64,000 bases of DNA from Peronospora farinosa. Lineage: Eukaryota; Oomycota; Peronosporomycetes; Peronosporales; Peronosporaceae. Shown in pieces: positions 40,296 through 54,440 of the stretch (positions are counted from its first letter, which is position 1; each line of letters starts with the position of its first letter). The notes beneath the pieces were generated by a model. That model made no database searches. It was not told the DNA's origin and saw only the letters and a list, made by a program, of their open reading frames with translations. The stretch spans positions 1-64,000 of the forward strand of contig CANTFK010000141.1 in NCBI GenBank assembly GCA_947646735.1, written 5' to 3'. A program made the translations under genes and the position numbers.

Positions 40296-41306
40296 ATGCA
40301 GCAAGAAGAGCATGAAACGCCGCAGCTTCAGCAGCAGCAGGACCAGCAACAGCATCAGCAAAATCATCTCTTACATTCAATGGATCCACAACCACCACAA
40401 CAATCGACTTTTGCTCCTTCTTCTGTCTACGAGACGTCCATGAATACAGTACCGATCCAGTCCCATATACCGATCCAGTCCCATCATTATCCGTCCCAGC
40501 AGCTTCCTATTCAACAATATCAACAACCACATCAACAATATCAACCGGCTCAGCAGTATCAATCATCTGTGTACACGACACAACACCAGATGAATGCTTA
40601 CAACACTAAAGCACCTTCTGCAGTGGAGTTTAATGCTGTTTCTGTCTCTATTGAAGAGCGAGCTACACGTCTTTTAGCAGCCTGTGAATCCTGTCTTGTC
40701 GTTACGCGCATTCCGGGTGTTGACATGTCGTTTCGACGTATAATGGACCGGAAATGTCCACGTTGTAGCGGTACATTGGTGCTACCCCAGGAGGTCATGG
40801 AAATGCTCATTCTCTATGGAAGTTTCGTGCCTGAGTCAGTGGCTGTTACACTTATACTCGGTATGATGGTACTGCATCCAACACTACGTCCAGACTTTAT
40901 GGCGGCAGCAATGAACGAGCTACTCAGTCCCCTACAGACGGACTTTGTCTATGACGTCGCCGTGCCCAAGCGTCCAGAAGGACTGGGCATGTCGCTGCGT
41001 ATGAATCGTGAGTCTCTTGTTTTTCTGTGTACTCTTTGTTTATTTTTGCTGAGACTGACGTGTTAATGACTTTTGTGGATGGTTGCAGAAGGAAATCTCG
41101 TCGTTGGCGGCTTTATTGATTTTGAAAACAATAGTGAGAGTCCATCTGTTGCTGCTCGAATTATTGCTGTGGATGACGTGCTAGTTGCGATTAACAAGAA
41201 GTACATCACGTCGTGGTCTTTTGAAAAGAGCATTAGTATGTTGGCTCATGCAGCATCGCCAGTGTACTTGACATTTCGACGTCGCCATGCCGTCATGCTG
41301 CTTTGA
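40296..41306 (+). CDS. Gln-rich protein with a zinc-ribbon-like motif and C-terminal PDZ domain
   Basis: Two exons, 40,296-41,007 and 41,089-41,306, with an 81-bp intron (GTGAGT...TTGCAG) that gives ...LRMNQGNLVVGG. The 309-residue product starts MQQEEHETPQLQQQQDQQQH, a polyGln and Pro/Tyr-rich low-complexity region of about 100 residues with two SHIPIQSH-like repeats. Then comes a Cys pair set CESC...CPRC, which could bind zinc, followed by a helical segment (EVMEMLILYGSFVPESV). The last 85 residues form a PDZ domain (EGLGMSLRM carboxylate loop, VDDVLVAINKKYITSWSFEK), which binds C-terminal peptides. Cellular role unknown; scaffold is a guess. Confidence 0.72.
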
Positions 41307-41545
41307 GTAGCAAGTTTCGTTACCAGCAAAATATATACTATCAGGACATATGAAGAAGCAGTGCTGAAACAAGTCGGTACTAACACAAGCTTGTCGGTAA
41401 GCATTTGTATGGTCGGATTGCCATGAAAATGGATGCTGAGATTTTGTTAACTCACGATAATTGAGCACTTTAAAGTTCTATATACGCATACAGTGAAAGA
41501 GGCAGGAGCAAATATACATCGGCTTATCTATCTATTCATTCTGTG

Positions 41546-44014
41546 CTATGCAGAATCATCAAGCTTCCCAGAACGTAATAGTCCTTTGGTAGTGACGACA
41601 CCTTCCAGAGCTCCGTGGTCGCACACAAAGCAGTGATCACAACGAAGCATTGTAAAGATCATGTGAAGATCATCCAAAGGCGTATTACTGGAGATGGTCA
41701 TCGCCATAGGACGAATAATGCAGATGCGTCCCTCGGTGATTTTCACAGCGGTATTGAGCTTTTCGACTTTGACGCTGTCCCAACCTTCGTTCAGCAGCCC
41801 CAGCATTTTTGAATCGTCCAGAACGAATGGAAGTTGAGCTCCATCTCCGATCACGTGGGGTCGTTGGGACGACAACGCGCTGTAAGTGATATCGACAGAA
41901 CCGATACCGTGAAAGCCGCCAGTGTTATCGGACGGAGTATGTTGCGTGAGTTTGTCCTTCAATGTGGCCCATGATAGTAAAGACGTATTATTCTGGGGCT
42001 TTTCACCGAGATCTTCATCAACCCCGTCGAGATTATTTGCCTCGTAGTGTTTCCTGACAAACCTCCGCAATTGCGAGCCACTCACCACGCCCAGCAAAAT
42101 CATTGTCGTTTCGTCTTTGACGACCGGGATCTCGTGATGCGGCAAACGCTGGAGCGCAAGCAAAATGCGAGCGATTGTTGTGCGTTTTTGTATGTAAACC
42201 AAGCACGGTTCCACGACGTCACCAGCTGCCATAGTCGGTTCGAAGTCGATGAGAGGTAGGAATGGTATACCGCTTACGATCAGCAGTGTGTCGTAAACGG
42301 ATTTTTCCTTACACAAATTTGAGACTGCTACTGCCGCCAGTGATGCACAAAACAGCGGAAGAGTCATTGACATTGCTGCGGTAATCTCCAGCGTAATAAC
42401 CGCCACAGAAATTGCCCGTGTCGCAGCAGTCCCAAATGCAGCTGCTCCAGCCAGCGCGTACGTAGCAGGAATGACATCTAGATTTGGAAACAGAGTCGCA
42501 ACGATCTCTCCAAACATGCGGCCAAATGCAGCGCCAGCAATAAACGTTGGCACCCAAATTCCAGTGGGAATCTTCAAAGTGATGCACAGCGGAAGCAAGA
42601 AAATGAAAACAGACGACAGAACCGAAAGCGCATAGTACTTGGACCGCACCTGCCACGCTGCTGGTAGATCTCCTTCTGTAAACAAAATGGCGAGGTCGTT
42701 CATCGAGTTATGTTGGGCATATTCTCCAGGCACAAAAGTCAAAACAGCCGTCAATATTGACACAACAAGTGGGTCGATCCACGTGACTAGTATTTTTTTC
42801 CACCTCTGCGACGATTCTCGACAAGCCTTCCTGTACTCAGCAATCTTGCGCAAGAACCACATCATTGCCGTGCAAATCAGTCCAAGTACAGCGCCCAGAA
42901 GGATGTACAGAGGAATTTCACAGATATTGAACGGACTGGGAGGAAACTGAGTTCTCAACACTGCCTGTGTCGCAAGATTAGATTCACTATTAGCCAACAC
43001 CAGCGTCAAACGTAGCATCACTGCTCCAGAAACGGCACTAATGAAGGCCTTAATGTAGTTTGACGTGAGGTAGTACGTCGATGTTACTTCCAAGGAGAAA
43101 AGCACACCACCAATAGGCGACGAAAAGACCGACGATACGCCGACAGCACATGCAGCACCCAGAAGCTGAAGTCGGCCGTTAAGATGCACACTAAATCCCT
43201 TAAACAGCGGTGATTTGAGCAAGTGGTGCGTGACGATGGACATGATGTGAACGTAAGCTCCTTCTGTACCTACAATGAGACCGGCGCCAACGGAGCACAC
43301 CAAGCCAGCTACCTTGGCGAGAAATGTGGAAAAGTCAAAGTAGCCAGGGAAATACATTCGTGGGTCGATCCCTGTAAGGATCGATTTCATCTGGGAGACT
43401 CCAGACCCAGCAGCAACCGGAGCTAGTTGAGTGAAGAACAGTCCCAGTCCTGAGAAAATCACAGTGTGGGCTATCCAAACAGCGAGTTTCAATGCATAGG
43501 TAGGGGCCAAGCCAGCGAGATATTCTCTTAATTTTAGAAGATGATTGTACAATCTGTATCCATGCAATCATTAGTTTTGTGTGAGAAAGAGAGATCCTCC
43601 AACTTTAGAAAACAAAGAATCAAGCACTTACATTCGAATTCCAAAGTTCATTGGTCCACCAATGACACCCAAAAGGATCAAAAAGCACACGGCTTTCAAT
43701 TGTCGACGATAGTACAAGCATGTATTCAAAGCTCGACTTCTTTCACCTCCAAAGAGAGATGCACCTGAGATTGATCTTCGTAATCCATATTTCCGAAACG
43801 ATTCGATAAAGTCCGACCCGTCACTGCCACGTCGATCAGGGGCAATGCCAATGTAAGCGTCTGCGACATGATACTCGTCTTTTAGTAGTGCAGAGATTGG
43901 AATCTTTTCATCATCAATCTCAATCTCATTGTCACCATTGTAAAGAGCGGCACGTTGTTGGAATTCATAGAGACTATTAATTCGCCCAGTGCGTCGTTGA
44001 TGAGCTGGTAACAT
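41546..44014 (-). CDS. CLC-family chloride channel or Cl-/H+ antiporter with CBS domains
   Basis: Exons 44,014-43,632 and 43,553-41,546, intron of 78 bp (GTAAGT...ATACAG) joining NFGIR to ILYNHLLKL; 796 residues. Membrane region: first segment AVCFLILLGVIGG, then selectivity motifs AAGSGVSQ (for GSGIPE), VGTEGAYVHI (for GKEGPFVH, with the gating Glu kept) and TGIWVPTFIAGAAFGR (for GxFxP). Two cytoplasmic CBS domains follow (PCLVYIQKRTTIARILLALQ; CIIRPMAMTISSNTPLDDLH), which usually sense nucleotides. Such proteins acidify or balance charge in endomembranes. The N-terminal 110 residues are polar. The motif changes make anion preference uncertain. Confidence 0.88.
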
Positions 44015-44628
44015 TGCATCCGTCGCTAATTCTTCTTTTTTTCGGATAATTCCATCGTCTACTTCTTAATCTTTTATTTCAATACTGTGAATATCTTTTC
44101 GTTCTTTGCAGCTTTTTTGCGACACGACGACAAACAGGAAGTGAAATATTTGAGCCGGTAGAAATCTGACATGAAATAAAACGTGCCACTTGATGCAATC
44201 CGCTTCATAAAAAATAAAAATAAATAAAAAAAACACAATCAAAAATATCGAATGAGTTCGATTTTTAAACAAAGAATATCCGTGTATGGGGTTCGATCAT
44301 TTGCGAAATGACTTGATTTAAGGGAATGTGTGCGATTATTTAAAGCAGGATTTGAAAAAGGGGTCGTTTTGTATACATGTTGATGCTGTTTGATACAGTG
44401 CAAACATCTCGCCCTCTCAAATTTCATGCGTTCAGTTCACGGTTGGAAACGGTCAACCAATCAAAATAAATAAAGCGAATCGAAGAGACAAGGCAAATAA
44501 TGTCCAGCAATCCAACTATTATCCACCACAGATCTATTTTGTTCCAAAAAGAATTGGAAAAATACCCTTTGCTCTTATTGGTTCAAAGCTTTTCTTCCCA
44601 TATAAGCACAAGATCCAAGCGTATCAAG
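44015..44628. other. divergent intergenic region (CLC / GMC oxidoreductase)
   Basis: About 614 bp, AT-rich, with A-runs near 44,210-44,235. A TATAAG-like string lies at about 44,600-44,606, just upstream of the preferred GMC start at 44,629. The in-frame ATG at 44,500 would add 43 residues without features. No separate gene. Confidence 0.45.
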
Positions 44629-46450
44629 ATGCTGCGTCATTCGCTTCGTTCCCCCAGTCTACGACGACAACACACTCGCTTCTATAGCTTCTCAAGTACT
44701 ACAACCGAGTATGATTACGTGATCGTAGGTGGTGGTTCAGCTGGTTGTGTGTTGGCCAATCGTTTAACCGAAGATTCACTGAATAAAGTGTTACTCATTG
44801 AGACGGGATTAAATGACCGTAATCAATGGGACTCGTGGAAGATTCACATGCCTGCTGCTCTTACATACAATTTAAGTGATGATAAATACAATTGGAACTA
44901 TTATACAGAGCCTCAGAAGAATTTAAATGGCCGAAGGTTGCCTTGGCCACGAGGTCGTGTGCTTGGTGGCTCTTCGTCGCTTAATGCGATGGTTTATATT
45001 CGTGGTCATGCTTATGACTATGATGATTGGCAAGAGAGTGGTGCTAAAGGATGGAGCTATGCAGACTGTTTGCCCTATTTTCGTAAAGCTCAGAATCATG
45101 AGCTTGGATCGGATGATTATCGAGGAAGTGATGGACCACTTCATGTCATTCGTGGTAATCAAAATGATCAGATTCTTTTTCAAAAGTTTATTGATGCAGG
45201 TATACAGGCTGGTTATCCATTTACACAGGATATGAATGGATATCAACAGGAAGGTTTTGGATATATGGATATGACAGTCTGGAAAGGATTCCGATGGAGT
45301 ACAGCCTCAGCGTACTTGCAACCAGCTATGAAACGGCCAAACTTGACAGTTTTCACGAATACTTTTGTGAGCAAAGTAGTGTTTGAAGGCAAAAAGGCCG
45401 TTGGTGTGGAGACAGAGGACCACAAGATTAAAATGACCAAGCAGGTCCGTGCAGCGAAGGAGGTGATTTTATGTGGTGGAGCGATAAACTCGCCCCAGCT
45501 TCTGATGCTATCGGGTATTGGCAATGCCGATCATTTGAAGGAGGTGGGTGTGCCAGTGGTTCAGCATTTACCTGCAGTGGGTCAGAACATGGAGGACCAC
45601 CTTGATATGTACATCCAGTACATGTGCAAGAAACCCATTACATTGCACAACGCTACTTGGTAAGTCGCTATTTGCTATTAGCATCTCTGATGCTCAAATG
45701 TTTCTGATATTAGATGTACAATGTTGTTCTTGCAGGAAATACCCGCATAAGATGATTTCGATTGGCTTTGAGTGGATCTTTCGTCAAACTGGTATGGGAG
45801 CGTCCTCTCACCTGGAGTCGGGTGGTTTCATCCGAAGTGCCCCCGGCAAGCGCCACCCTGACCTGCAATACCATTTCCTGCCTGGATCACTGACTGGTCA
45901 ATTAACTCCCGGAGCTTACCATGCTATGCAGGCTCACTGCTCACCGATGCGCGCTCAGAGCCGTGGCTGGTTAAAGCTGCGCAGCAACAACCCGCACGAG
46001 CATCCGATCATCGAGCCTAACTATCTAAGTGTGGAAGAAGACTTGGTAGATATGCGTACTGGTGTGAAGCTCACACGTGAGATTCTGGAGCAGCAGATGC
46101 TTGACGAATACCGTGGTGAAGCGATTTCGCCGTCGAATGGCGTGCAGACTGACGCTCAAATCGACGAGTGGATTCGTCAGAACACGGAGAGCGCATATCA
46201 CCCGTCGTGCACAAACCGCATGGGTGTGGATGCCAACACGGTCGTTGACCCGCAGACGCGTGTACACGGTGTAGAGAACCTGCGCGTCGTGGATGCGTCT
46301 ATCATGCCGAACATTGTGAGCGGCAACCTAAACGCACCGACGATCATGATAGCTGAGAAGGCTGCCGACATCATATTGGGCAAGAATCCATTACCGAAAT
46401 CGACGGCGTCGGTGTACCAGCCGAAGAACTGGGAGACCAGTCAGAGATAA
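44629..46450 (+). CDS. GMC oxidoreductase, choline-dehydrogenase-like, probably mitochondrial
   Basis: Exons 44,629-45,659 and 45,736-46,450 with a 76-bp intron (GTAAGT...TTGCAG); 581 residues. The start MLRHSLRSPSLRRQHTRFYS gives a basic mitochondrial presequence. FAD binding: DYVIVGGGSAGCVLANRL. GMC signatures: GGSSSLNAMVYIRGHAYDYD and GGAINSPQLLMLSGIG. The C-terminal active-site region has YHPSCTNRMG with the catalytic His and IVSGNLNAPTIMIAEKAAD with the partner Asn, the pattern of choline dehydrogenases, which make betaine aldehyde from choline and pass electrons to the respiratory chain. Related alcohol dehydrogenases of the same family cannot be excluded. Confidence 0.85.
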
Positions 46451-46676
46451 GTTGACTGGTAAACGAGTCGAAACTTCGATTCGTTTATATTTTCAGTGAT
46501 TCGAAAAAGCAGCATAGGGGTTAGCTGCCACTGTTCGCAATTCAAACAACGTTAGACAAACAACCAATGTGACACTGTCGTCGATCTTCATACCATTGAC
46601 ACCAGCTTTGAACAGAAGAAAACATACTGCGCCCTCTTCACTACAATCATTTTCCGACAACGGGTTTCTATGGAGA

Positions 46677-48086
46677 TCAGCGCCGTAGTTTGCGAAGTAT
46701 GTACAGTGCAGCAACCAGCAAAGAGACCGACGAAGCTGTCGAACGCAGCGTTACAGAAACACCATGAACTGGTTGATCAGAAATTTGTGGTGATCTTGCG
46801 TTTCGTAACAAATATTGTCGCGCATAGCATAGTAACGGCATCGCACGCCTCGAGGTCCATGTTACATCCAAAAGCTGGACGAAGCGCAAGAAAATAGCGC
46901 AACAGGCAACCGAGCTCAGCGCCGACGCTGCTGTAAAGTGCATAAACGTTAAGAAAATCTTTCGACTTCTACGCGATGCATACAGCTGCATCACTAGCAG
47001 TGCACTCGACATTGCCGCCGTGCGATTTAATACCTTCGAAGTCGGCACCTTCACGAGCTCCTTACACCCATTCCACATCCGGGACACCACAATCTCATTA
47101 AAAACTTGTTCACGCGACGGTGGCGTACGTACAGTCTCTACTACATCCGGTCGATGGAAATCAAATCCCGTTGTCGATGAGGATGCGCTGGTCAACACTT
47201 TCTTCTGCTCCATCCTGCTCACCCTATCCGTCTTCACCTGACCAGCCAGTCTTCCCTCACTTGCGTCAGTCTCTTCTCCCTTCTTGTCGCTGTCGTTGTC
47301 ACTGTCACTATCCTGCACCGGTAGTAAAATGCTTCGCACTAAACCTGGTAGCAACGGCAGTAGACCCGGCTTGGTCATCATGACTTGAGACTTTGGGGGC
47401 ATTTGCTCCATTAATCTCATCTGCTCTGCCCTTGACAAAGGCAACAAAAACGGTAGAAGCAAAGCCATCTTATCAAAAAAACTAGTATCAGTGAGCCATT
47501 CCAATAGTGAAGTTTGCAGTAACAGCTTTTGCACGGACTGAGGCAGGAAGCTCACTAATCCCTTGGTGCGCGCCTCTTCCTGATACCATCTCCATATTGG
47601 CACACTCCACGAGTACACAAGCCCCAATATGGCATAGACCAACGCCAATAGCGCTAGCATGGCTCTCCTAGACAAAAACTCGGCTAAAAACACGGTGAGA
47701 GCGAAGGTCACGGTGAGGCAACTGGCGGCTCGTAAAAGTAGCAACGCACAAGTCAATTTTGAGTACGCGAGATTGACCAAAAGCAGCCAAATCGCAAGCG
47801 GGACGATGGCTACAAACACCACGAAATGGTCCATTGCGAACGAGTCAGACACCAGTTGAAATGTCTTTACATGACGTTGCGATTCATAATCCAGCCATGG
47901 AGCTAATGAGAACAATGAGAAACTCAGTAGAAGCACTAGTGAGCTCAGTGCAAGCAGTTGAACGCTTAACGGATGGCCAAAGCTTCGATACAGCACGTGG
48001 TTCAGGACCCAGACGTACAGCGGATGGGACGACAGAGTCATGTATAGAATGTCAGTAAAAATGTTGAATGGCAAATGTCCATTCAT
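46677..48086 (-). CDS. unknown multipass membrane protein
   Basis: A 469-residue single-exon frame starting at MNGHLPFNIFTDILYMTLSS. About six hydrophobic segments occupy the first half (LLALSSLVLLLSFSLFSLAP, FVVFVAIVPLAIWLLLV, LTVTFALTVFLAEFL, LALLALVYAILGLVYSW). A polar acidic loop follows (DSDSDNDSDKKGEETD, residues about 255-270), then two more hydrophobic stretches and a basic end (AALYILRKLRR). I recognise no family. It converges with the GMC gene 226 bp away. Confidence 0.6.
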   Translation of the reverse strand: MNGHLPFNIFTDILYMTLSSHPLYVWVLNHVLYRSFGHPLSVQLLALSSLVLLLSFSLFSLAPWLDYESQRHVKTFQLVSDSFAMDHFVVFVAIVPLAIWLLLVNLAYSKLTCALLLLRAASCLTVTFALTVFLAEFLSRRAMLALLALVYAILGLVYSWSVPIWRWYQEEARTKGLVSFLPQSVQKLLLQTSLLEWLTDTSFFDKMALLLPFLLPLSRAEQMRLMEQMPPKSQVMMTKPGLLPLLPGLVRSILLPVQDSDSDNDSDKKGEETDASEGRLAGQVKTDRVSRMEQKKVLTSASSSTTGFDFHRPDVVETVRTPPSREQVFNEIVVSRMWNGCKELVKVPTSKVLNRTAAMSSALLVMQLYASRRSRKIFLTFMHFTAASALSSVACCAIFLRFVQLLDVTWTSRRAMPLLCYARQYLLRNARSPQISDQPVHGVSVTLRSTASSVSLLVAALYILRKLRR

Positions 48087-50638
<2,552 letters not shown>

Positions 50639-50954
50639 GCGCTTGTAGAGCTGTCAACTTGCGCACACACTGGTCATGCTGCATCGTTGTTAAAGCGTCG
50701 GGCGGCCCAATTGTGTAGTGGATATTTCACTCCGAATGAAGCGCGTGCACGTATTGTGCTTTTTGCGTGTGCGCTGCGGTCCAAGCTTTTCGTCATGAGA
50801 GGCTCAACAGCAAATCGAGACGAGCGATAGGAGTAGAGAGTCACAACGGGTCCTATGTAATACACTTTTCTGTGGCGATTAAGATGTACCTGAATCATGT
50901 GAATGGGCTCATTTGCTACTGAATAAAGTGAGTCACTCCGATACTTTTCATTAC

Positions 50955-51115
50955 ATTGTACCGGTACCTTTACCGGTACAACTTTTTTGCCAGTACCTTT
51001 CCCGGTACAGCACTTTGTACCGTTATCCTTACCGATACAACATTCTGTACCGGTACCCTTACCGGTACAACATTCTGTGCCGATAACACCTTTACCGGTA
51101 CTCTTACCGGTACAA
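50955..51115. repeat. ACCGGTAC palindromic minisatellite
   Basis: About five degenerate copies of a unit near 30 bp with paired TTACCGGTACAAC and TTGTACCGGTACC strings; both are rich in the palindromes ACCGGT and GGTACC. It ends 40 bp before the start codon at 51,155 and so lies in the promoter or leader of that gene. Confidence 0.75.
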
Positions 51116-51154
51116 TGACTTCATCCCAGTTTGCAAAAGCGTCCGTGTCTTAAC

Positions 51155-52368
51155 ATGTTTAGCGCTGCTCAGATCGTCCCAAATGTTCCGTTGTTAGAGC
51201 CTTCACTGCCGGTCTTTTCGATGCGTGAGGTTCAATTCCGCAAGGCTCATGATGCCAATACGCTAATGTTTAACATCCCAACCCGTTCGAGCTTGTTGCT
51301 GCCACTACTACGTCCTGTATGTCGCACATACCGACAGCAGGACACGCAGTGTTTACACTTGTTACAGACCGTGGCACTCGTGCCCAGTTGCAATTGTAAC
51401 AAGCTACTCACCATTGTAACTCAAGCACTAAAGATGGCAATATTCCCACAGACCAAAAGTCGATTGGAAAAGAAGTTACGTCCATTAATAACCAAATTAC
51501 AGAAACAAAGTGACAAGGACCTAGAAAGCGGCACGCGTCCGTTACTAGCGCTGCAACTTAAGGAGACAGTGGCTGAAGTCTTACGTTTCTGGATTGCTGA
51601 TCCTTTTGAGGGATTTGTGCTGAGGAAGGAGCATGTCGTTAACGGCATGAGGCTAGACGATCTGGTGACTACACCTGCAGGAGCAGGGCACCTGAGGGGA
51701 TACCGTCGAGAAGACGGTTTCTGCACGGTGTTGTACCCTTGGGGACATGGATTCGTGCACGTAAAAGATGTGAAAAAGGTGGACCAAGCTCTGGGAAAAC
51801 ACCTGAAGAAACGCACATATAACGAGTACGTTGCGTTCGAGCATCAGCAACTTTACAAGCAGATTGAAGAATTGCTGGCGAATCTGCCATCACCAACAAC
51901 CGAGGAAAGAGACTTGGTTAAGAAAGAAGCTAGCGTTACTGCTGAAAATGAGAAATATGAGGATATGAAAAAGTACACGGAGCTGCTGAATTCTTTGGAG
52001 GACGAGGTGAGGGGAGGTTGGTTGTTGGTCGAACTTTAACCAGCTAACTTGTTTGTGGCTGTTGAACTTTACTGCAGCATGTGGATACGACGGTGCTACG
52101 TAAAGACTCAGGATTGCTGCATCGTGTGCAGGCTTTGGTGAATAAGGCGAAGGAACTTCGTCGTTCGCACATACCACGTCCTGAGCAAAAGGTGCTGCGA
52201 ATGGACAAAGACCACGAGTTGTCTCCTCCAGCTGGCCAAGGAGGGTTTGACACATCGATGCAAAGCCCAGTACATATAGCGGAGCAGGAGGAGCATGATC
52301 AGGAGCTTGCAGAGAAGGAAAAGGGTACGGCCGTGAACGAAACCGAGATTGAGGCGGAAAAGAAGTGA
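51155..52368 (+). CDS. unknown coiled-coil protein, two exons
   Basis: Exons 51,155-52,006 and 52,078-52,368 with a 71-bp intron (GTGAGG...CTGCAG) on a codon boundary (LEDE then HVDTT); 380 residues. It starts at the first ATG, MFSAAQIVPNVPLLEPS. Features: a Cys/Leu-rich segment (LLQTVALVPSCNCNKLLTIV), a basic helix (KSRLEKKLRPLITKLQKQSD), a compact segment GAGHLRGYRREDGFCTVLYPWG that may be a small beta domain, and charged coiled-coil stretches to the end (EHDQELAEKEKGTAVNETE). No family recognised; probably a lineage-restricted protein. Confidence 0.65.
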
Positions 52369-52721
52369 TTGCCGATATGTCTGTACGTTTTTAGATTAAT
52401 GCGAAATTCTGCTTGTGAATGCTCACGGATAAAAATAGTTGTTTTCTAGAATGCGACAGCTGCACGATCACCATCATCAACAGAACAACGCGAATATCAT
52501 TGCACGGCCATCGACTACAGTATGTGGCGCACAATGTGGTATGAGAGGGATGCTATCTCGGGATGTGATGATGTCATTTCGATTATCAGCTCATGTCTGG
52601 AGCGCCTCGTTTTTACTACATGTACGGTACGGTACATGTAGGAGGGCCCTTCACAAGCTGCCACCTCCTACGACCACACACCGATTCCTCGCTTCTTGCG
52701 CAAGAGAGGGAGCGGTTAGAC

Positions 52722-53960
52722 CTGTAGAAAACTAAGTGCGCATGATAAGAAACTTTACTTCAGGACGCGTGCAGACGCAATTTTGGTCCGCCGCCGCGGT
52801 CGTCCGCGGGTGCCTTACTCATCGCAAAGTGATCTCTCTCAGTGCAGCGGCCTCTGGTGCTGGCACACGTTTACCTTTCCATCGAATATTTTATAACTTC
52901 CTCGATAAACTATTTGACACAGGTTGTAGCGGAGCTGCACAGCTCTTTAGCCAGAGGAAGACTTTCGGCTGGAAGCCTCTTAGTTCTAGAGAGCTAAAGA
53001 GAGATAAGGCTAAAAGCCACTTAGTTCTAAGGAACTAATCAAACGACTTAAAGTCACCCTGTTCTAAGGAAGTAGGAGAGACTTTTAGTCAGCAAGCAAT
53101 AAGCTTAAGGTTCAGAGAGCCAACACACAGAGTGCAAGAACAAGCTAGAGCTTAGAGGTTCAGAGAACCAACGCACGAAGTGCACAAGAGAACAAGTCAG
53201 AACGACTTGCGATCTTAAACTCAAAAGGAGAACTGATTTTATTTATGCTTTAAGATTTTATGAATAGTCCTACTCTAAGTACACTACACTAGACTAATTA
53301 CTACAATAGTGATTATAATATGCAGACATTGCTATTGAACGACGTATCGTCTAAACATCTGTGTATGATGTACTTAATACAGCGTTAGTGATTTATCGAA
53401 TCCCAATCGATAAGATACGGTATTACCGAATACCGTATCTTAGCGCTCATACTTAATACCTCTCTAAAGAGAAGTATAATAATGCATTATACGCAATACA
53501 AAGGGGAGTTTAACCGTAAACACTCGGAAAGACGCTACAACCGTCGTGTAACCCCGTTTCACAGGTGGTATGGTTAATGACCTGCGAGAACAGAAGATGA
53601 TGACCAAGATGATACCCAAGATGATGACCAAGATGATGACCAAGATGATGACCAAGACGATGACCAAGACGATGACCAAGACGATGACCAAGACGATGAC
53701 CAAGACGATGACCAAGACGATGACCAAGACGATGACCAAGATGATTGCGCAAGTACTTTCATTAGTTGGGTTAGTCTAGCCTACCATATAACCCTCCAAC
53801 AAATACACATTCTCAATTTTACCTTTGACTCCGCAAACCCCCTCAAGCAAGGCTTGCGAACTGATCACCCCTCTGCAAGCCACGGGTGTGTCATATTCTA
53901 CCACTAGTCTAGCAGACTTCATCGGCGTACATTTACTATTCGGCTAATAGCAAAGTCCAA
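52722..53960. repeat. dispersed LTR-like repeat, copy 2, expanded
   Basis: Starts TGTAGAAAACTAAGTGCGCATG and matches copy 1 (23,419-23,829) at both ends, including ATCGCAAAGTGATC and AGCAGACTTCATCGGCGTACAT. The middle (about 52,930-53,880) is extra: repeats of CTTAGTTCTAAGGAACTAA type, a GAACCAACRCACRRAGTGCA pair (53,115-53,185) and the 12-bp minisatellite. No gene is visible in the whole stretch. Confidence 0.5.
53593..53748. repeat. 12-bp minisatellite GATGACCAAGAC
   Basis: About thirteen tandem units of GATGACCAAGAY with one decayed unit near 53,610. A 12-bp unit keeps every frame open, so the Met-Thr-Lys and Trp-Ser-Ser repeat peptides that can be read here are not evidence of a gene. 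Confidence 0.92.
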
Positions 53961-54440
53961 CTTTCCAACAGAGACCGTCTTTCGTGTGCGGAGATAAAAG
54001 GTGGCGGGTGCCTGAACGTCCGCACACAACAAACTTAAGACCCTACACTGAGCCACGTCGCGGAAGCTGTTTCCAGTCCTCCTTCGCGATCTGTGTGGTA
54101 GATAGAAAGTAAAAGGTTTATATATTTTTCCATATAAGTAACACGTACAAGCGAGTACGTGTAATCGTGTGGCATCTTCTAGACGGGTACTTTGTAAAGA
54201 GGCTGCCACGTACTACGCGGGAACACCTTCGTGCAGCGCGAGGAAGCGATTCAACCGTCTTACCTCCCGTACGGTGGTGGTGGCTTTGGTCGGCGCTTTA
54301 AGAGCAGTACCAATCGTTGCCGGTCGCTTAAAGCGAACCGTGCAACGAACAACCAACAAAGTGTCCTACTTACGTCACGCAGAAGCTTACTCAGCTTCTC
54401 GTGCGCAGAAGACAGTGTGTTGTAAATTTAAGACTAACTT
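53961..54440. other. left flank of element E1, no gene seen
   Basis: Short frames on both strands without recognisable features. The stretch contains AT-rich DNA near 54,118-54,140 and leads directly to the TGTAACGAGC start of the E1 LTR. Confidence 0.4.

Noticed and set aside
44500..44628. Upstream ATG that would lengthen the GMC oxidoreductase by 43 residues
   Set aside because: The extension is featureless, while the ATG at 44,629 gives a good mitochondrial presequence and has a TATA-like string just upstream.
53464..53779. Frames reading VIVLVIVL, HRLGHRLG, WSSSWSSS and KTMTKTMT
   Set aside because: Translations of the 12-bp minisatellite in different frames.
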